9,363 nt of DNA from SIG653 sp964509125 (lineage in GTDB: Bacteria > Bacillota > Clostridia > Oscillospirales > CAG-382), in the NCBI GenBank assembly GCA_964509125.1, contig CAZDVZ010000055.1, positions 1-9,363 of the forward strand, in the 5' to 3' direction. Below the pieces are notes generated by a model. That model was not told the origin of the DNA. It did no database searches and was given only the letters and a program-made list of their open reading frames with translations. The position numbers were made by a program, and so were the translations under genes. Shown here piece after piece: positions 1 to 6,198 of the stretch (position 1 is the first letter of the stretch; each line of letters starts with the position of its first letter).

Positions 1-532
1 TATCCACGCCGTATTCGTGGCTGAGGGTAAATATTTTCTTGGTCTGTGTCAGATCGAGAGGACCGCCGCTCGGATGGTCACCCGCGCAGTTGCTTACCGA
101 AATAAGCAATTTTCCACCAACTGCTTTTACAAAATCGAGAACACCGATCCACTGCTCCTTCGTCAACACGCTTGCGTAACCTTCGGGAGCTTTGCCGCCT
201 GTGGTTCCGTCAAAATCATAGTAGGTTTTAGTCGCCCAAGATCCGGATACACGGATCCAAGCAGGGCCGAGCTCCTTTGCGCGCTTACGCAGTTTTTCAT
301 CATACAGATTGATGGGCGGATAATACTGCATCAGGTCTGTCATTGCGGTAAAATCGGTGAGATCACCCGAAAAAGTGAATTCTTCCGTCCCTGCGATCTG
401 TCCCGGTGTATAGGCTTTCCAGAAGGTACCGCCTGTAACTTCGGTCATTTCAATATTGTAAGACATAAGCCGTTCATCCACGGTGCGTATTGTCCTTCTC
501 TCAGTTGGATTAAGTTTGATGTGTTGTGCCAT
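1..532 (-). CDS. GH79 (heparanase-like) glycoside hydrolase, N-terminal part; continues beyond the left edge
   Basis: Reading leftwards from an ATG at 530-532 gives 177 uninterrupted codons to the window edge. A good Shine-Dalgarno (AGGAG, plus-strand 541-545) lies 8 bases upstream of the ATG and fixes the start. The protein begins MAQHIKLNPTERRTIRTVDE. It later carries WIRVSGSWATKTYYDFDG (about residues 92-109) and a LTKEQWIGVLDFVKAVGGKL segment (about 123-142). These resemble the N-terminal beta/alpha strands of bacterial GH79/heparanase-like proteins, where a 'lRvSGtwa..tyfD' strand is followed by 'vLT..qW.gv.dFakav'. Family members hydrolyse beta-glucuronides or related glycosides. The catalytic glutamates lie further downstream and are not visible, so activity cannot be judged. 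No signal peptide or membrane helix is seen, suggesting a cytoplasmic enzyme. It is the last minus-strand gene, 145 bases after the AI-2E-family gene, and may be co-transcribed. The family call rests on recalled motif similarity. Confidence 0.65.
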   Translation of the reverse strand, partial: MAQHIKLNPTERRTIRTVDERLMSYNIEMTEVTGGTFWKAYTPGQIAGTEEFTFSGDLTDFTAMTDLMQYYPPINLYDEKLRKRAKELGPAWIRVSGSWATKTYYDFDGTTGGKAPEGYASVLTKEQWIGVLDFVKAVGGKLLISVSNCAGDHPSGGPLDLTQTKKIFTLSHEYGVD

Positions 533-635
533 GTTTTTATCTCCTGTCTTTGTTATTATAGTGTATCGATAAATTCAAAAACGTACATATATTTCCGCGT
601 TGTTTTGAATTGCTTTTTCTTCATTTGTCTTATCA

Positions 636-657
636 CCGCTATTTTTCATCATAGCGG
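636..657 (-). other. stem-loop between the AI-2E-family gene and the GH79-like gene
   Basis: Seven perfectly paired bases (CCGCTAT at 636-642 with ATAGCGG at 651-657) enclose an 8-base loop, about 20 bases past the stop codon of the AI-2E-family gene. On the minus strand the stem is followed by TGATAAGACAAATG, not a U-run, so it is not a classical rho-independent terminator. It could be an mRNA 3'-end stabiliser or a weak attenuator before the GH79-like gene. Confidence 0.3.
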
Positions 658-677
658 CGTTTCCCGCCATAAGAGCA

Positions 678-1817
678 TTACCTTTCTTTTAGAGTTCTCT
701 CGCGATTATTAGTCGCTTCACGTATCAAAACATAAGCAGTTGAGGTAATCGGCACAGAAAGTAACATACCGATGGGGCCTGCAATACCGCCACCTACAGT
801 GACGGCGGCGAGAATCCATATGCCCGGAAGATTAACACGGTTACCCATAACTCTTGGATAAATGAGTGCTTCTTCGAGTTGTTGTAAAACAACAATAAAT
901 ATCAAAAAGAAAATTGCTTTTATCGGCTCTACAGTCAGAATCATAAACGCACCGATTCCTGCACCAATAAATGCGCCTACAATGGGAATCAGGGCGGTTA
1001 CTCCCACCAGAGTGCCTATCATTGGTGCATAAGGGAAGCCCAATATCCACATACCGATCATGCAGAGGACACCAAGAATAACGGCCTCCAATGTTTGAGC
1101 GGAGACGAAGTTGCGGAAGTTCATGTTTGCAACGGAGGCGACATGAATTGACCACTCGCCAAATTTCTTCGGTAACCAAACACGAATCATTCGTTTTGTT
1201 TGAGCCTTTAATTTGTCCTTGCTGAACAGAATATATATCGCGAATACAAAGGATACAAAGAAGTCAAAAATCCCGCCCACCAAGGAACTAATTGTACCAA
1301 CAGCAGTATTAACAATGGTACCGCTTCTATTTTTAAGCCAGTTCTGCATGGCATCGAGAAGTTTGTCCCAATCAATATTCAGCAGGATACTTCCCAGCGG
1401 TAATTCGGCAAGCTCTGATTTGCTCATAGAGCTCATCTTGTTCACAATATCAATAATACCCTGTACGATGACCTTTATTGCGCTCACAAATTCAGGAATG
1501 ACGAGCCATATGACACCGGCCAAAATACCGATAATCAAAACAAGCGAAATAATAAAGGATAGAGGTCTGCGCAGCTTACATAGAAGTTTCTTTTTGGTCT
1601 TGTTCCAAAGGTGAGATTCAAAGAACCGCATCGGCACGTTTAGAATTAGTGCAAATGCAAAGCCAAGAATCAGCGGCATAATTAATCCTACTACCCAGGA
1701 TAGAGCGCCTGCAATAACATCTATATTCTGTACTCCAAGGAATATCAATATACAGGCGGTGACAATGCTAATCAGCCACCGTGATAGTTTTTTTTTCTTT
1801 TCGGGTGTAAATTCCAT
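678..1817 (-). CDS. AI-2E family (PF01594) integral membrane transporter
   Basis: The protein has 379 residues, normal for this family, and about eight hydrophobic segments. Helices lie near residues 14-30, 38-60 and 88-108, followed by a soluble stretch (about 110-185) and a helix-rich C-terminal half. Family signatures are clear in that half: SAQTLEAVILGVL, then GFPYAPMIGTLVGV, then QQLEEALIYPRVMGNRVNLPG. Members include TqsA-type exporters, Na+(Li+)/H+ antiporters and YtvI-like proteins of Firmicutes, so the substrate is not predictable. The start is ATG at 1815-1817, with AAGGAG about 9 bases upstream (1827-1832). A longer in-frame start at 1892 lacks a ribosome binding site and is not preferred. 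The gene lies downstream of the ABC operon on the same strand, with no obvious terminator or promoter between, so read-through expression is likely. The ribosome binding site overlaps the end of a possible small ORF (1831-1950). Confidence 0.88.
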   Translation of the reverse strand: MEFTPEKKKKLSRWLISIVTACILIFLGVQNIDVIAGALSWVVGLIMPLILGFAFALILNVPMRFFESHLWNKTKKKLLCKLRRPLSFIISLVLIIGILAGVIWLVIPEFVSAIKVIVQGIIDIVNKMSSMSKSELAELPLGSILLNIDWDKLLDAMQNWLKNRSGTIVNTAVGTISSLVGGIFDFFVSFVFAIYILFSKDKLKAQTKRMIRVWLPKKFGEWSIHVASVANMNFRNFVSAQTLEAVILGVLCMIGMWILGFPYAPMIGTLVGVTALIPIVGAFIGAGIGAFMILTVEPIKAIFFLIFIVVLQQLEEALIYPRVMGNRVNLPGIWILAAVTVGGGIAGPIGMLLSVPITSTAYVLIREATNNRERTLKER

Positions 1818-1823
1818 AGTATT

Positions 1824-1841
1824 ATCTCCTTTATATGGAGG
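1824..1841 (-). promoter_or_regulatory. ribosome binding site in a small hairpin, overlapping the upstream small-ORF stop
   Basis: On the minus strand CTCC (1838-1841) can pair with GGAG (1827-1830), placing part of the Shine-Dalgarno of the AI-2E-family gene in a weak four-pair stem. The TAA of the upstream 39-residue ORF (1831-1833) lies in the loop. A ribosome finishing that ORF would open the stem, so translational coupling is plausible. The stem is short, so this is an inference. Confidence 0.3.
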
Positions 1842-1950
1842 ATTTTTTAACCTTATCCTCAAAAAAATGTGCAAAAACTGTGCCCACAACAAGCGGTGAA
1901 AAAATAAATATAGTAAGCAGCATATATTTAATTTTATTATAGAACTCCAT
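1831..1950 (-). CDS. possible 39-residue single-span membrane peptide
   Basis: An ATG at 1948-1950 opens a 39-codon frame ending TAA at 1831-1833. The peptide starts MEFYNKIKYMLLTIFIFSPL, continues VVGTVFAHFF and ends EDKVKKSSI. It thus has a basic N-terminus, about 20 hydrophobic residues (9-29) and a charged tail, the form of a small single-pass membrane protein. It starts 8 bases after the permease stop and ends at the ribosome binding site of the AI-2E-family gene, filling the intergenic gap almost exactly. No good Shine-Dalgarno precedes it, and the codon just before the ATG in this frame is TAA, so it would depend on re-initiation after the permease. The sequence is not recognised. AT-rich spacer DNA can encode hydrophobic residues by chance, so this stays tentative. 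Confidence 0.42.
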   Translation of the reverse strand: MEFYNKIKYMLLTIFIFSPLVVGTVFAHFFEDKVKKSSI

Positions 1951-1958
1951 TTATACAG

Positions 1959-4409
1959 CTATTCTACCGCTTTCAGTGATTCAGCCATATTGATTTTATC
2001 AATTCTGCGTTTCATAAAGTGGTTGACAATTACGGCGAACAGCACCGTACATACAAAAGCAAACAGATAACTCAGCGGTGAAACGCAGTTATTAAAGTTT
2101 ATCATATCAATTTTTACCATACTCATTACGGTGGTATGGAATAGCTTTCCCAGCGGAAGACCGAGAATGCTTGCAATCACAGACAGTACAAGGTTTTCCT
2201 TTAACACATAGCTTTCTGTCTCCTTCGGATAAAAACCGAGCACCTGAACGGTGGCTATTTCACGGCTCCGCTCTGCAATGTTGATGTTTGTAAGGTTAAA
2301 TATTACAATAAAAGCAAGGGCTGCCGAGAAGAAGATGATAAGCCAGATAATATAGTTCAGGCAATCGAGAGCATCGCTGATATTGGCACGCATCATATCG
2401 AGCTGTGATACGCTGGTGAATTTACCGGTTTCGGTTAGTGCTTTAGCAAGCTCTTCGGCGTCACCGCCTGCAAGGATGAGAGCGGTGTTGGTTTCCCAAT
2501 CACCAAACAATTCTGCATAGGTTTCATCTGACATCACCACATAATCGTATATATGATTGTCAAATACCGCACCTACTGTTACCGTACCGCTTACCATATC
2601 AGAGTTACGGATGGTAAAGGTGTCGCCTGCAGACAACTCCAATTTTTCTGCAACCTTCGGGCTGATTAAAACTTCACCTTTTGCCGGAAGATTGAAAGAT
2701 TTATCAACGCTATGAAAATCCCAAAAATCTGAATAATCTTCGTCTGATTTAATACTAAGCATGTTGACCGAGTTCATTGAAGTTTCGGCACTGATATTCA
2801 CGCGGCTTGAGGATACGGTAATATATTTCTTTACATTTGACTGTTTGTCTAATTCGGCAATAATGTCCGCCTCGTTACCATCATCAAAACTGGCTTCAAT
2901 ATCCTGCTTTTGAATTGTGCCGTATTGCAGTTCGCCAACGTGGATCATAGAGTCGCGTACGCCGAAAGCGGTTACCACAAGTCCCGCACAGCATCCAATT
3001 CCGGCAAGCATCATAAATAGGCGTTGCTTGTAACGGAACATATTTCGGACAGTAATCTTCTGCAAAAAGCCGAGCCTTTTCCATATCGGCGTGATGCGTT
3101 CAAGGATAACACGCTTACCGCTTTTGGCGGCACGGGGACGGATCAGGGCGGCAGGAACGCTCATAAGTTCCTTGCGGCAGGAGATAAATGTACTACCGAG
3201 GATAAAAAACAAGGAGATTGCCAATGTCAGCACGGCGAGTTCGGGGCTGAATAAGTAGGAAATCGGTGCAAAGCCGTATATCTCATTGTATGCGAGCCAA
3301 AAGATCTTTGGCAGCGCCCAAGTACATACAAAGAATCCGATTATCCAACCGATAAGAGTGGCACTTCCTGCATAAAGCAAATATTTTGCCATAACCGCAC
3401 GGTTGCTGTAGCCCATCGCTTTAAGAGTGCCAATCTGTGTGCGTTCCTCGTCAACCATTCGAGTCATGGTTGTAACACAAACGAGGATGGAGATCATAAT
3501 AAAGAATATTGGAAAGATATTTGCAACACCGCCGATAATGCCGGTGTCATTTTCAAAACTGACATAACCCGCATTTTCGTTACGAGTCAGCACATAGGTT
3601 TCGGGAGTTGTAATACCCATCTGCTCGGCAAGTTTTGCGGTAAGATGGTTTTCATCTAAAATATCTTGATAATGTTTCTCTGCAAGCCTTTCACATAGAG
3701 CGGTTACTTCGGGTTTGTATGTATCGATCAGAGTGTCATATTTGTCGCTATAAATCTCAGCATAGTCCGAGAGCAGCAGATTAATCTCTGTGTAAACCTC
3801 ACTTGTGAAATTGGCTTCCGGTAGATAGATAAAGCTGTAAACCGAGCCGTTGCCTATATTGGTGGTGCCTCTGTCAAGCCCAATATGAAGCGGAGAGGAA
3901 ACCAAGCCGACAATGGTGTATTCCTGTCTTTCCAAACTTTCTGTAACAGCGGTTTCATTTTCTGCTGAAAGAGAGATGGTTTTGCCGATATCCTCCTTGG
4001 TAAACACATCTTCGTCCGCCAAACATTCATTATCTGCGTTTGGCATTCTTCCTGCAGATAGGGATGGTAGATTGATGTTTTCTGAAATTGCATACAGCTT
4101 AAACGGATGGTCGCTGTCCTTATGAACCAAAAGCGCATCCAGACTGTAGGTTCCTTCCGCTGTTTTAACTCCGTTTAGCTCACCAAATTTCGTTACGTCA
4201 TCTTCGGTAAATCCAATGGTGGAAAACAAACGAAAGTCGTAAAAGCTCTGTTCTTCAAAATATTCGCCGCCCGTGTGCAGCATAGCTGCGGTTGTAATTT
4301 TAAGACCTGCAAAGAATCCGGCGCTGAGGGCGACGATCAAGAGCAGTGCCATATACCGTCCCTTAAAGGAACGGATCGTCCTTCCGGTCATTTTGAATAC
4401 GGATTTCAT
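1959..4409 (-). CDS. ABC transporter permease, FtsX/MacB superfamily with duplicated module
   Basis: This is an 816-residue permease built from two FtsX-like modules. Helix 1 (about residues 18-37) is followed by a large extracytoplasmic domain (38-292), helices 2-4 (about 298-316, 345-366, 388-411), helix 5 (463-483), a second extracytoplasmic domain (487-682) and helices 6-8 (685-707, 739-757, 780-797). Each module carries the conserved cytoplasmic segment after its second helix: DEERTQIGTLKAMGY (320-334) and ERSREIATVQVLGF (713-726). Such permeases work with a LolD/MacB-like ATPase in mechanotransmission or in export of lipids, peptides or antibiotics; the substrate is unknown. The gene follows its ATPase directly. 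ATG at 4407-4409 lies 5 bases after the ATPase stop. A GTG at 4419-4421, overlapping the ATPase by 7 bases and adding four residues, is the alternative. No truncation is seen. Confidence 0.9.
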   Translation of the reverse strand: MKSVFKMTGRTIRSFKGRYMALLLIVALSAGFFAGLKITTAAMLHTGGEYFEEQSFYDFRLFSTIGFTEDDVTKFGELNGVKTAEGTYSLDALLVHKDSDHPFKLYAISENINLPSLSAGRMPNADNECLADEDVFTKEDIGKTISLSAENETAVTESLERQEYTIVGLVSSPLHIGLDRGTTNIGNGSVYSFIYLPEANFTSEVYTEINLLLSDYAEIYSDKYDTLIDTYKPEVTALCERLAEKHYQDILDENHLTAKLAEQMGITTPETYVLTRNENAGYVSFENDTGIIGGVANIFPIFFIMISILVCVTTMTRMVDEERTQIGTLKAMGYSNRAVMAKYLLYAGSATLIGWIIGFFVCTWALPKIFWLAYNEIYGFAPISYLFSPELAVLTLAISLFFILGSTFISCRKELMSVPAALIRPRAAKSGKRVILERITPIWKRLGFLQKITVRNMFRYKQRLFMMLAGIGCCAGLVVTAFGVRDSMIHVGELQYGTIQKQDIEASFDDGNEADIIAELDKQSNVKKYITVSSSRVNISAETSMNSVNMLSIKSDEDYSDFWDFHSVDKSFNLPAKGEVLISPKVAEKLELSAGDTFTIRNSDMVSGTVTVGAVFDNHIYDYVVMSDETYAELFGDWETNTALILAGGDAEELAKALTETGKFTSVSQLDMMRANISDALDCLNYIIWLIIFFSAALAFIVIFNLTNINIAERSREIATVQVLGFYPKETESYVLKENLVLSVIASILGLPLGKLFHTTVMSMVKIDMINFNNCVSPLSYLFAFVCTVLFAVIVNHFMKRRIDKINMAESLKAVE

Positions 4410-4414
4410 CGCCG

Positions 4415-5122
4415 TCACCACTCAATCTCATCAATGGGAACGATGCTCGTGTTTATTTCATTTGACTGTATTTTCCCGCTTTTAATGCGAATAACACGGT
4501 CAGCCATTGGAGCGATTGCTTGGTTGTGGGTAATAATAATAACCGTGGTTCCTTGCTGTTTGCTTAGATCATAAAGCAGTTTCAAAATCGTTTTTCCGGT
4601 CACATAGTCAAGAGCTCCCGTGGGCTCATCGCACAGAAGTAACCGCGGATTTTTGGCAAGGGCACGAGCAATCGCCACACGTTGTTGTTCGCCGCCCGAA
4701 AGCTGAGCGGGAAAATTGTCTTTTCGTCCGGAAAGCCCTACCATCGCCAAGGCATCGCTTGCGGGAATGGGGTTTTTGCAAAGCTGTGCGGCAATTTCCA
4801 CATTTTCAAGGGCGGTTAAGTTAGGAACAAGGTTATAAAATTGGAATACAAAGCCGACGTCATGGCGGCGGTACTCCACCAATTCCTTTTTGCTAAAGGC
4901 AGAAACCTCTTTTCCGTCAAAGTGTATTTTGCCGCTTGAAATATTATCCATACCACCGAGCATATTTAATAATGTTGTTTTACCTGCACCGGAGGAACCG
5001 AGCAGAACACAGAACTCACCTTTATTTATGTGAAAGGTCGCGTCGTACAGCGCATCGATCTGCGCGTCTCCACTGCCATAACTTTTTCCAACATTATCAA
5101 ATTCTATGTAGTGATTGACCAT
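4415..5122 (-). CDS. ABC transporter ATP-binding protein (MacB/LolD type)
   Basis: This complete 235-residue nucleotide-binding subunit powers the adjacent FtsX-type permease. All motifs are intact: Walker A GSSGAGKT (42-49), Q-loop glutamine 94 in FQFYNLVP, signature LSGGE (141-145) followed by QQRVAIARAL, Walker B LLLCDEPTGALD with D165 and catalytic E166, and H-loop H199 in ITHN. LxCDEPTGALD and FQxxNLxP are characteristic of the LolD/MacB/YknY subgroup. The start is ATG at 5120-5122 with Shine-Dalgarno AGGAGT (5131-5136) 8 bases upstream. It is the first gene of the minus-strand operon. Its likely promoter is the TATAAT at 5157-5162 next to the symmetric operator centred at 5202.5, giving a leader of about 28 bases. 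An ABC system beside a two-component pair recalls antimicrobial-peptide or envelope-stress modules, but the permease is not of the ten-helix BceB form. Confidence 0.95.
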   Translation of the reverse strand: MVNHYIEFDNVGKSYGSGDAQIDALYDATFHINKGEFCVLLGSSGAGKTTLLNMLGGMDNISSGKIHFDGKEVSAFSKKELVEYRRHDVGFVFQFYNLVPNLTALENVEIAAQLCKNPIPASDALAMVGLSGRKDNFPAQLSGGEQQRVAIARALAKNPRLLLCDEPTGALDYVTGKTILKLLYDLSKQQGTTVIIITHNQAIAPMADRVIRIKSGKIQSNEINTSIVPIDEIEW

Positions 5123-5156
5123 CTTTTATAACTCCTATCCGTCAAAATCACCATTC

Positions 5157-5189
5157 ATTATATATTAAATAATTCAACTCTTTCTCAAC
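5157..5189 (-). promoter_or_regulatory. promoter of the ABC-transporter operon (minus strand)
   Basis: A perfect -10 TATAAT reads on the minus strand at 5162 to 5157. There is no recognisable -35 at normal spacing. The -35 zone holds two GTTGA elements on this strand (5189-5185 and 5178-5174), with 10 bases between the nearer TTCAAC/GTTGAA hexamer and the -10. A start near 5150 leaves about 28 bases to the ATG with the ribosome binding site in between. This suggests an activator-dependent promoter. Confidence 0.6.
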
Positions 5190-5232
5190 TAAAGTTCAAC
5201 AAATGTTGAAATTGAATTGATGAACAGTTGAA
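5173..5232. promoter_or_regulatory. bidirectional operator: six half-sites at 11-bp period with two-fold symmetry
   Basis: TCAAC occurs at 5174, 5185 and 5196, each 11 bp apart. GTTGA, ATTGA and GTTGA begin at 5205, 5216 and 5227, also 11 bp apart. The two trios mirror each other around 5202.5. The outermost hexamers (5173-5178, 5227-5232) and the central 16-mer TTCAACAAATGTTGAA (5195-5210) are perfect inverted repeats; the middle pair matches at four of six bases. The -10 hexamers of both divergent promoters stand 10 bp outside the outermost hexamers. Direct repeats one helical turn apart are typical targets of OmpR/PhoB-family regulators. The most likely protein is the response regulator encoded at 6199-6870, which is an inference. 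Confidence 0.7.
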
Positions 5233-5248
5233 AGTGTCGCGATATTCT
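5216..5248 (+). promoter_or_regulatory. promoter of the HdeD-like gene (plus strand)
   Basis: The -10 candidate TATTCT (5243-5248) lies 10 bp after the GTTGAA hexamer at 5227-5232. Its position mirrors exactly that of the TATAAT on the minus strand and matches the -10 before ftsH. No -35 match exists at 17 bp; that place is taken by the ATTGA element. A start near 5255 would give a leader of about 42 bases containing the ribosome binding site GAAGGAG. Confidence 0.5.
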
Positions 5249-5296
5249 AATGGGGAAAGTACGGTGCTTTTGCACTTATTGAAGGAGCTATATATT

Positions 5297-5833
5297 ATGA
5301 AAAGGGTTAATTCGGGCAATTTCAGTCTCTTGATGAGCTTTATTGAGATTTTGATTGGCATTTTACTACTGGTCAATCCGGTAGGTTTCACCTCCGGCAT
5401 TATTATTTCGCTTGGTGTTGCAATGACCATTATGGGAATCGGACAGATTATCAGTTATTTTCGCACGGATGCACAAGAGGCAGCCATCGGAGGAAAAATG
5501 ACGAAAGGAATTTTATTTGTGGCGATCGGCTTGTTCTGCACGTTTAAGCCCGATTGGCTTGTTGCGACTTTCCCGGTTATCACCATTTTTTACGGTGTGC
5601 TGATCTTGGTTGCGGGTATAAGCAAACTTCAATTTGCGGTGGATATGATGAGAGTAAAACAGCGGTATTGGCTTGTCCCACTTATTAGTGCCATCTTAAC
5701 TTTGCTATTTGCTGTTCTCATTATCTTTAATCCGTTTGCTTCTACCACGATTCTTTGGACTTTTATCGGTGTTACCCTAATCGTTGAGGCAGTAATTGAT
5801 GTTGTTACCTTTATATTTGCAAAGAGGTCATAA
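5297..5833 (+). CDS. HdeD/DUF308 family six-helix membrane protein
   Basis: The protein has 178 residues with six predicted helices (about 10-27, 32-54, 69-83, 90-112, 123-145, 150-172). It shows the internal repetition typical of HdeD/DUF308 proteins: LLLVNPVGFTSG (23-34) matches LIIFNPFASTTI (141-152). In Escherichia coli HdeD is linked to acid resistance, and HdeD-like proteins also occur in enterobacterial heat-resistance islands, but no biochemical activity is established. The start is ATG at 5297-5299 with GAAGGAG at 5281-5287. The frame is open upstream to 5228, but that part would begin inside the operator and has no ribosome binding site. It appears to be a single-gene unit, divergent from the ABC operon and under the symmetric operator. 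No clear terminator follows. Confidence 0.87.
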   Translation: MKRVNSGNFSLLMSFIEILIGILLLVNPVGFTSGIIISLGVAMTIMGIGQIISYFRTDAQEAAIGGKMTKGILFVAIGLFCTFKPDWLVATFPVITIFYGVLILVAGISKLQFAVDMMRVKQRYWLVPLISAILTLLFAVLIIFNPFASTTILWTFIGVTLIVEAVIDVVTFIFAKRS

Positions 5834-5863
5834 AAATAAGTAGTTTAATTGCAAAAGGAAAAT

Positions 5864-5959
5864 ATGCACGAAAGAGGATACGCTATATCAAAGAAACGAT
5901 ATTATCTATCCGTGTGGCGAATTTATTGGATAACGCGGGGAATACATAATGTATTCTAA
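5864..5959 (+). CDS. possible 31-residue basic, aromatic-rich peptide (doubtful)
   Basis: ATG at 5864-5866, preceded by AAAGGA (5854-5859) at a short spacing of four bases, opens 31 codons ending TAA at 5957-5959. The peptide begins MHERGYAISKKRYYLSVWRI and ends YWITRGIHNVF. It is strongly basic and rich in tyrosine and tryptophan, with no clear membrane span. The last six sense codons coincide with a perfect 17-base palindrome. It is not recognised; it could be a small peptide, the remnant of a lost gene, or chance. Confidence 0.22.
   Translation: MHERGYAISKKRYYLSVWRIYWITRGIHNVF
5940..5956. repeat. 17-base perfect palindrome with 8-base arms
   Basis: GAATACATAATGTATTC has 8-base arms around a single central A. 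With no loop it cannot fold as a normal RNA hairpin, so a DNA site for a dimeric protein is the better reading. It lies about 53 bases upstream of the -35 of the two-component promoter and shares its TATTC/GAATA ends with the elements at 6024-6033 and 6050-6057. Confidence 0.4.
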
Positions 5960-6008
5960 GAAAAAGGAGTGAGCTAACAGATAAACGGTAAAGTTCACAG
6001 AAAAGTCC

Positions 6009-6037
6009 TTGACAGAGTTTGTTTATTCGAATACAAT
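6009..6037 (+). promoter_or_regulatory. sigma-70 promoter of the two-component operon
   Basis: A perfect -35 TTGACA (6009-6014), a 17-base spacer and a near-perfect -10 TACAAT (6032-6037) make this the strongest promoter in the window. Transcription would start near 6044 and give a leader of about 155 bases before the response regulator. The 10-base palindrome TATTCGAATA (6024-6033) overlaps the spacer and -10, and TATTCGAA recurs at 6050-6057 just past the start, so a repressor could act here. The 11-bp GTTGA operator is absent. Confidence 0.72.
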
Positions 6038-6064
6038 ATAGACGGAAAATATTCGAAGTACACC

Positions 6065-6142
6065 ATGGATTATATCTCACTAAAAGAAGCGGCAGGGTTT
6101 TGGAACATCTCTTAAAGATGGGTTCAAAAGTTCCGTGCGTAA
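6065..6142 (+). pseudogene. remnant of a small helix-turn-helix (excisionase/MerR-like) gene with two in-frame stops
   Basis: From ATG at 6065 the frame reads MDYISLKEAAGFWNIS, a stop (TAA 6113-6115), RWVQKFRA, a second stop (TAA 6140-6142), then GLN. This resembles the start of small Clostridia DNA-binding proteins of the form 'M.YIS.KEAAe.W.ISeRrVQkLC.eGRI.G'. Both stops fall where the family usually has glutamate, so each could be a single GAA to TAA change. The later part of the domain is not recognisable. The frame is also open upstream to 5978 (reading INGKVHRKVLDRV), which may belong to the same dead gene; if so, the two-component promoter now lies inside it. The family call is recalled similarity over about 25 residues. 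Confidence 0.5.
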
Positions 6143-6198
6143 GGGCTGAACTATCTGCTGAAAAAAGCCTTCAAAAAAGGGAATGGAGGAAAAATAAT

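Larger units (their letters stand above)
5834..6198. other. 365-base gap between hdeD-like gene and response regulator: debris, small ORF, palindromes, promoter
   Basis: No full-size gene fits here. The stretch holds a doubtful 31-codon ORF (5864-5959), a 17-base palindrome (5940-5956), an orphan Shine-Dalgarno-like AAAGGAG (5963-5969) with no start codon at proper distance, a consensus sigma-70 promoter (6009-6037), two TATTCGAA copies (6024, 6050), the remnant of a small helix-turn-helix gene (6065-6142) and the ribosome binding site of the response regulator (GGAGG, 6185-6189). It looks like an old gene site partly reused as the leader of the two-component operon. Confidence 0.6.

Noticed and set aside
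555..560. TATAAT on the minus strand just upstream of the GH79-like gene as a promoter
   Set aside because: No -35 match lies at 16-18 bp, and transcription would start only about 15 bases before the ATG, barely before the ribosome binding site. Possible, but too weak to annotate.
17..712. Long plus-strand open frame over the left edge
   Set aside because: It lies opposite the GH79-like gene, crosses its ribosome binding site and the intergenic gap, has no family signature, and its composition looks like antisense translation.
5228..5296. Longer N-terminus of the HdeD-like protein from an ATG at 5228
   Set aside because: It would begin inside the operator and upstream of the -10, has no ribosome binding site, and the added residues are unlike the family; ATG 5297 has a good GAAGGAG.
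6019..6198. Longer N-terminus of the response regulator
   Set aside because: It would start within the promoter spacer; receiver domains begin directly with the MLKILIAEDD strand, and GGAGG lies before ATG 6199.
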